The position numbers were made by a program, and so were the translations under genes. Below the pieces are notes generated by a model. That model was not told the origin of the DNA. It was given only the letters and a program-made list of their open reading frames with translations, and ran no database searches. Below are positions 5,295 to 5,918 of a stretch of 5,918 nucleotides of DNA, piece by piece (within the stretch, counting starts at the first letter, position 1; every line of letters begins with the position of its first letter). This stretch comes from Burkholderiaceae bacterium (GTDB lineage Bacteria > Pseudomonadota > Gammaproteobacteria > Burkholderiales > Burkholderiaceae), in assembly GCA_023253905.1 (NCBI GenBank), contig JALREG010000204.1, positions 1-5,918 on the forward strand, written 5' to 3'.

Positions 5295-5715
5295 GGTCGG
5301 GGTTGGCTGTTCGCGCAGGAGGGGACTCGCGTCCAGGGTCAGTCGTTTGAAGTGAGTCGAGATCGGTGCGAAGTTCTGCCAGGCTTCCCGAAAAGGTGCC
5401 GAACCGGGCCAGCCTCGCGCTCCACACAAACAGCCCCGCCGCGGCCAAGGCCAGCACACAGGCAGCGAGCGCTGCAGCCATGGCGCGCGCTGATTCGGGA
5501 ACGGCCATGATCATTGCGGTGATCGCAGTCAGTATGGCAAGGCACATCAGGGCGACGGCGGCGAGCCCTGCGAGTAGGGCTCGCAAGGCGGTGGCGATTA
5601 GCCATTCGAACTCGGTTGCGACCAGGCTCAGCCGCGTGAGTACCAGCTCGCCGAACGCGATTCCGACCGCGCGCAGCCGGGCTCCGAACCCCCCTCCGGA
5701 GTTTTCCGGCTGCAT
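5281..5715 (-). CDS. YqjE-like phage-holin-3_6 family membrane protein
   Basis: A 144-residue integral membrane protein. A short N-terminal amphipathic region (about 10-37, RLRAVGIAFGELVLTRLSLVATEFE) with the typical conserved R and E residues is followed by two hydrophobic spans, about 45-71 and 79-99, joined by a short loop (VPESARAM), then a soluble Pro/Asp-rich tail. This is the layout of YqjE, called phage holin family in databases although it is a chromosomal envelope gene with no phage context here. E. coli YqjE is of similar length (134). It starts 7 nt after the DUF883 stop and ends inside the YqjK-like start, which suggests one transcript. No good Shine-Dalgarno precedes the ATG; a purine run (GGAGGGGGG) lies within codons 6-9 instead, with no start codon after it. 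Function is unknown, possibly envelope or stationary-phase physiology. Confidence 0.85.
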   Translation of the reverse strand: MQPENSGGGFGARLRAVGIAFGELVLTRLSLVATEFEWLIATALRALLAGLAAVALMCLAILTAITAMIMAVPESARAMAAALAACVLALAAAGLFVWSARLARFGTFSGSLAELRTDLDSLQTTDPGRESPPARTANPDHEHP

Positions 5716-5722
5716 GTCGGGT

Positions 5723-5918
5723 TCAGCGTCGCATGATCAATGCGCCGAGCAGTAGCCCTGCGCCTGCGGCCATGCCGACCGCCGTCCAGGGGTGAATATG
5801 GACGGCCTCGTTCGTCCGGCGCGCGGTATCGCGCGCGCGATCAAACAACTGGTGCTGGCCGTTCCAGATCTGTGCTTTGGCCTGCTTGATGCTGCTCTCC
5901 AGACGGTCTCTCATGTCG
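5723..5918 (-). CDS. DUF883/YqjD-like membrane-anchored protein, 5' end cut by window edge
   Basis: The visible 63-65 residues hold a charged helical part (RDRLESSIKQAKAQIW to ARRTNEAVHIHPW) and one C-terminal glycine-rich membrane span (AVGMAAGAGLLLGALIMRR) ending in RR. This is the C-terminal signature of DUF883, including the HPW just before the span. E. coli members YqjD and ElaB are about 100 residues; YqjD is anchored in the inner membrane by this span and binds ribosomes in stationary phase, under RpoS control. An ATG at 5914 could start a short form, but family length and the open frame to the edge suggest the gene continues to the right. It is the first visible gene of the cassette, 7 nt ahead of the YqjE-like gene. 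Ribosome binding is inferred from the family only. Confidence 0.85.
   Translation of the reverse strand, partial: DMRDRLESSIKQAKAQIWNGQHQLFDRARDTARRTNEAVHIHPWTAVGMAAGAGLLLGALIMRR

Noticed and set aside
5295..5459. N-terminal extension of the YqjK-like protein
   Set aside because: It would overlap the YqjE-like gene by about 180 nt, and its sequence (Cys/Trp/Arg-rich) looks like off-frame translation. The 14-nt overlap start is typical of coupled genes.
5696..5709. CCGGA-GTTT-TCCGG mini hairpin at the YqjE-like start
   Set aside because: A 5-bp stem inside coding sequence in GC-rich DNA is expected by chance. It might slow initiation, but nothing else supports a role.
5281..5715. Prophage remnant, suggested by a holin-family protein
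   Set aside because: YqjE-type proteins carry a phage-holin database name but are normal chromosomal genes. No endolysin, integrase or other phage gene is present.

Overview
The window looks like an ordinary stretch of chromosome from a GC-rich proteobacterium, most probably a betaproteobacterium of the Burkholderiales. The support is the style of the RNase R and RlmB proteins (for example SVYFPRRVIPMLPE and [22 protein letters not shown]), the adjacent rnr-rlmB pair, the encoded CCA on the tRNA, and a yqjD-yqjE-yqjK-like membrane gene set. The taxon is inferred from sequence memory, not from a search.

Layout, left to right. Positions 1-115 hold no gene, only hairpins, one of which probably ends the tRNA transcript. 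A tRNA-Leu(CAG) lies on the minus strand (116-200) behind a strong sigma70-type promoter with a GC-rich discriminator. Divergently, rnr (RNase R, GTG start at 306) and rlmB (23S rRNA Gm2251 methyltransferase) form a two-gene plus-strand operon with a 6-nt gap. The two divergent promoters appear to share the same -10 bases. rlmB converges on a minus-strand gene for a secreted staphylococcal-nuclease-family protein; the two coding ends overlap by 16 nt around a perfect hairpin. The nuclease gene is divergent from a plus-strand two-CBS-domain protein gene. The CBS gene in turn converges, with a 25-nt overlap, on a minus-strand cassette of three small membrane-protein genes: DUF883/YqjD-like (cut by the right edge), YqjE-like (phage-holin-3_6 type) and YqjK-like.

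Functionally, the left half is RNA metabolism: decoding CUG, degrading structured RNA, and modifying the 23S peptidyl-transferase region. The right half is an envelope cassette whose first member is homologous to a stationary-phase ribosome-anchoring protein in E. coli, plus a nucleotide-sensing CBS protein and an exported nuclease.

I found no mobile element, CRISPR array, toxin-antitoxin pair or defence gene, and nothing that amounts to a new system. The points worth a second look are architectural: overlapping divergent promoters, two overlapping convergent gene ends with structure, a probable leaderless nuclease mRNA, a roughly 60-residue insertion next to the RNase R active site, and a C8 tract in the rnr tail.
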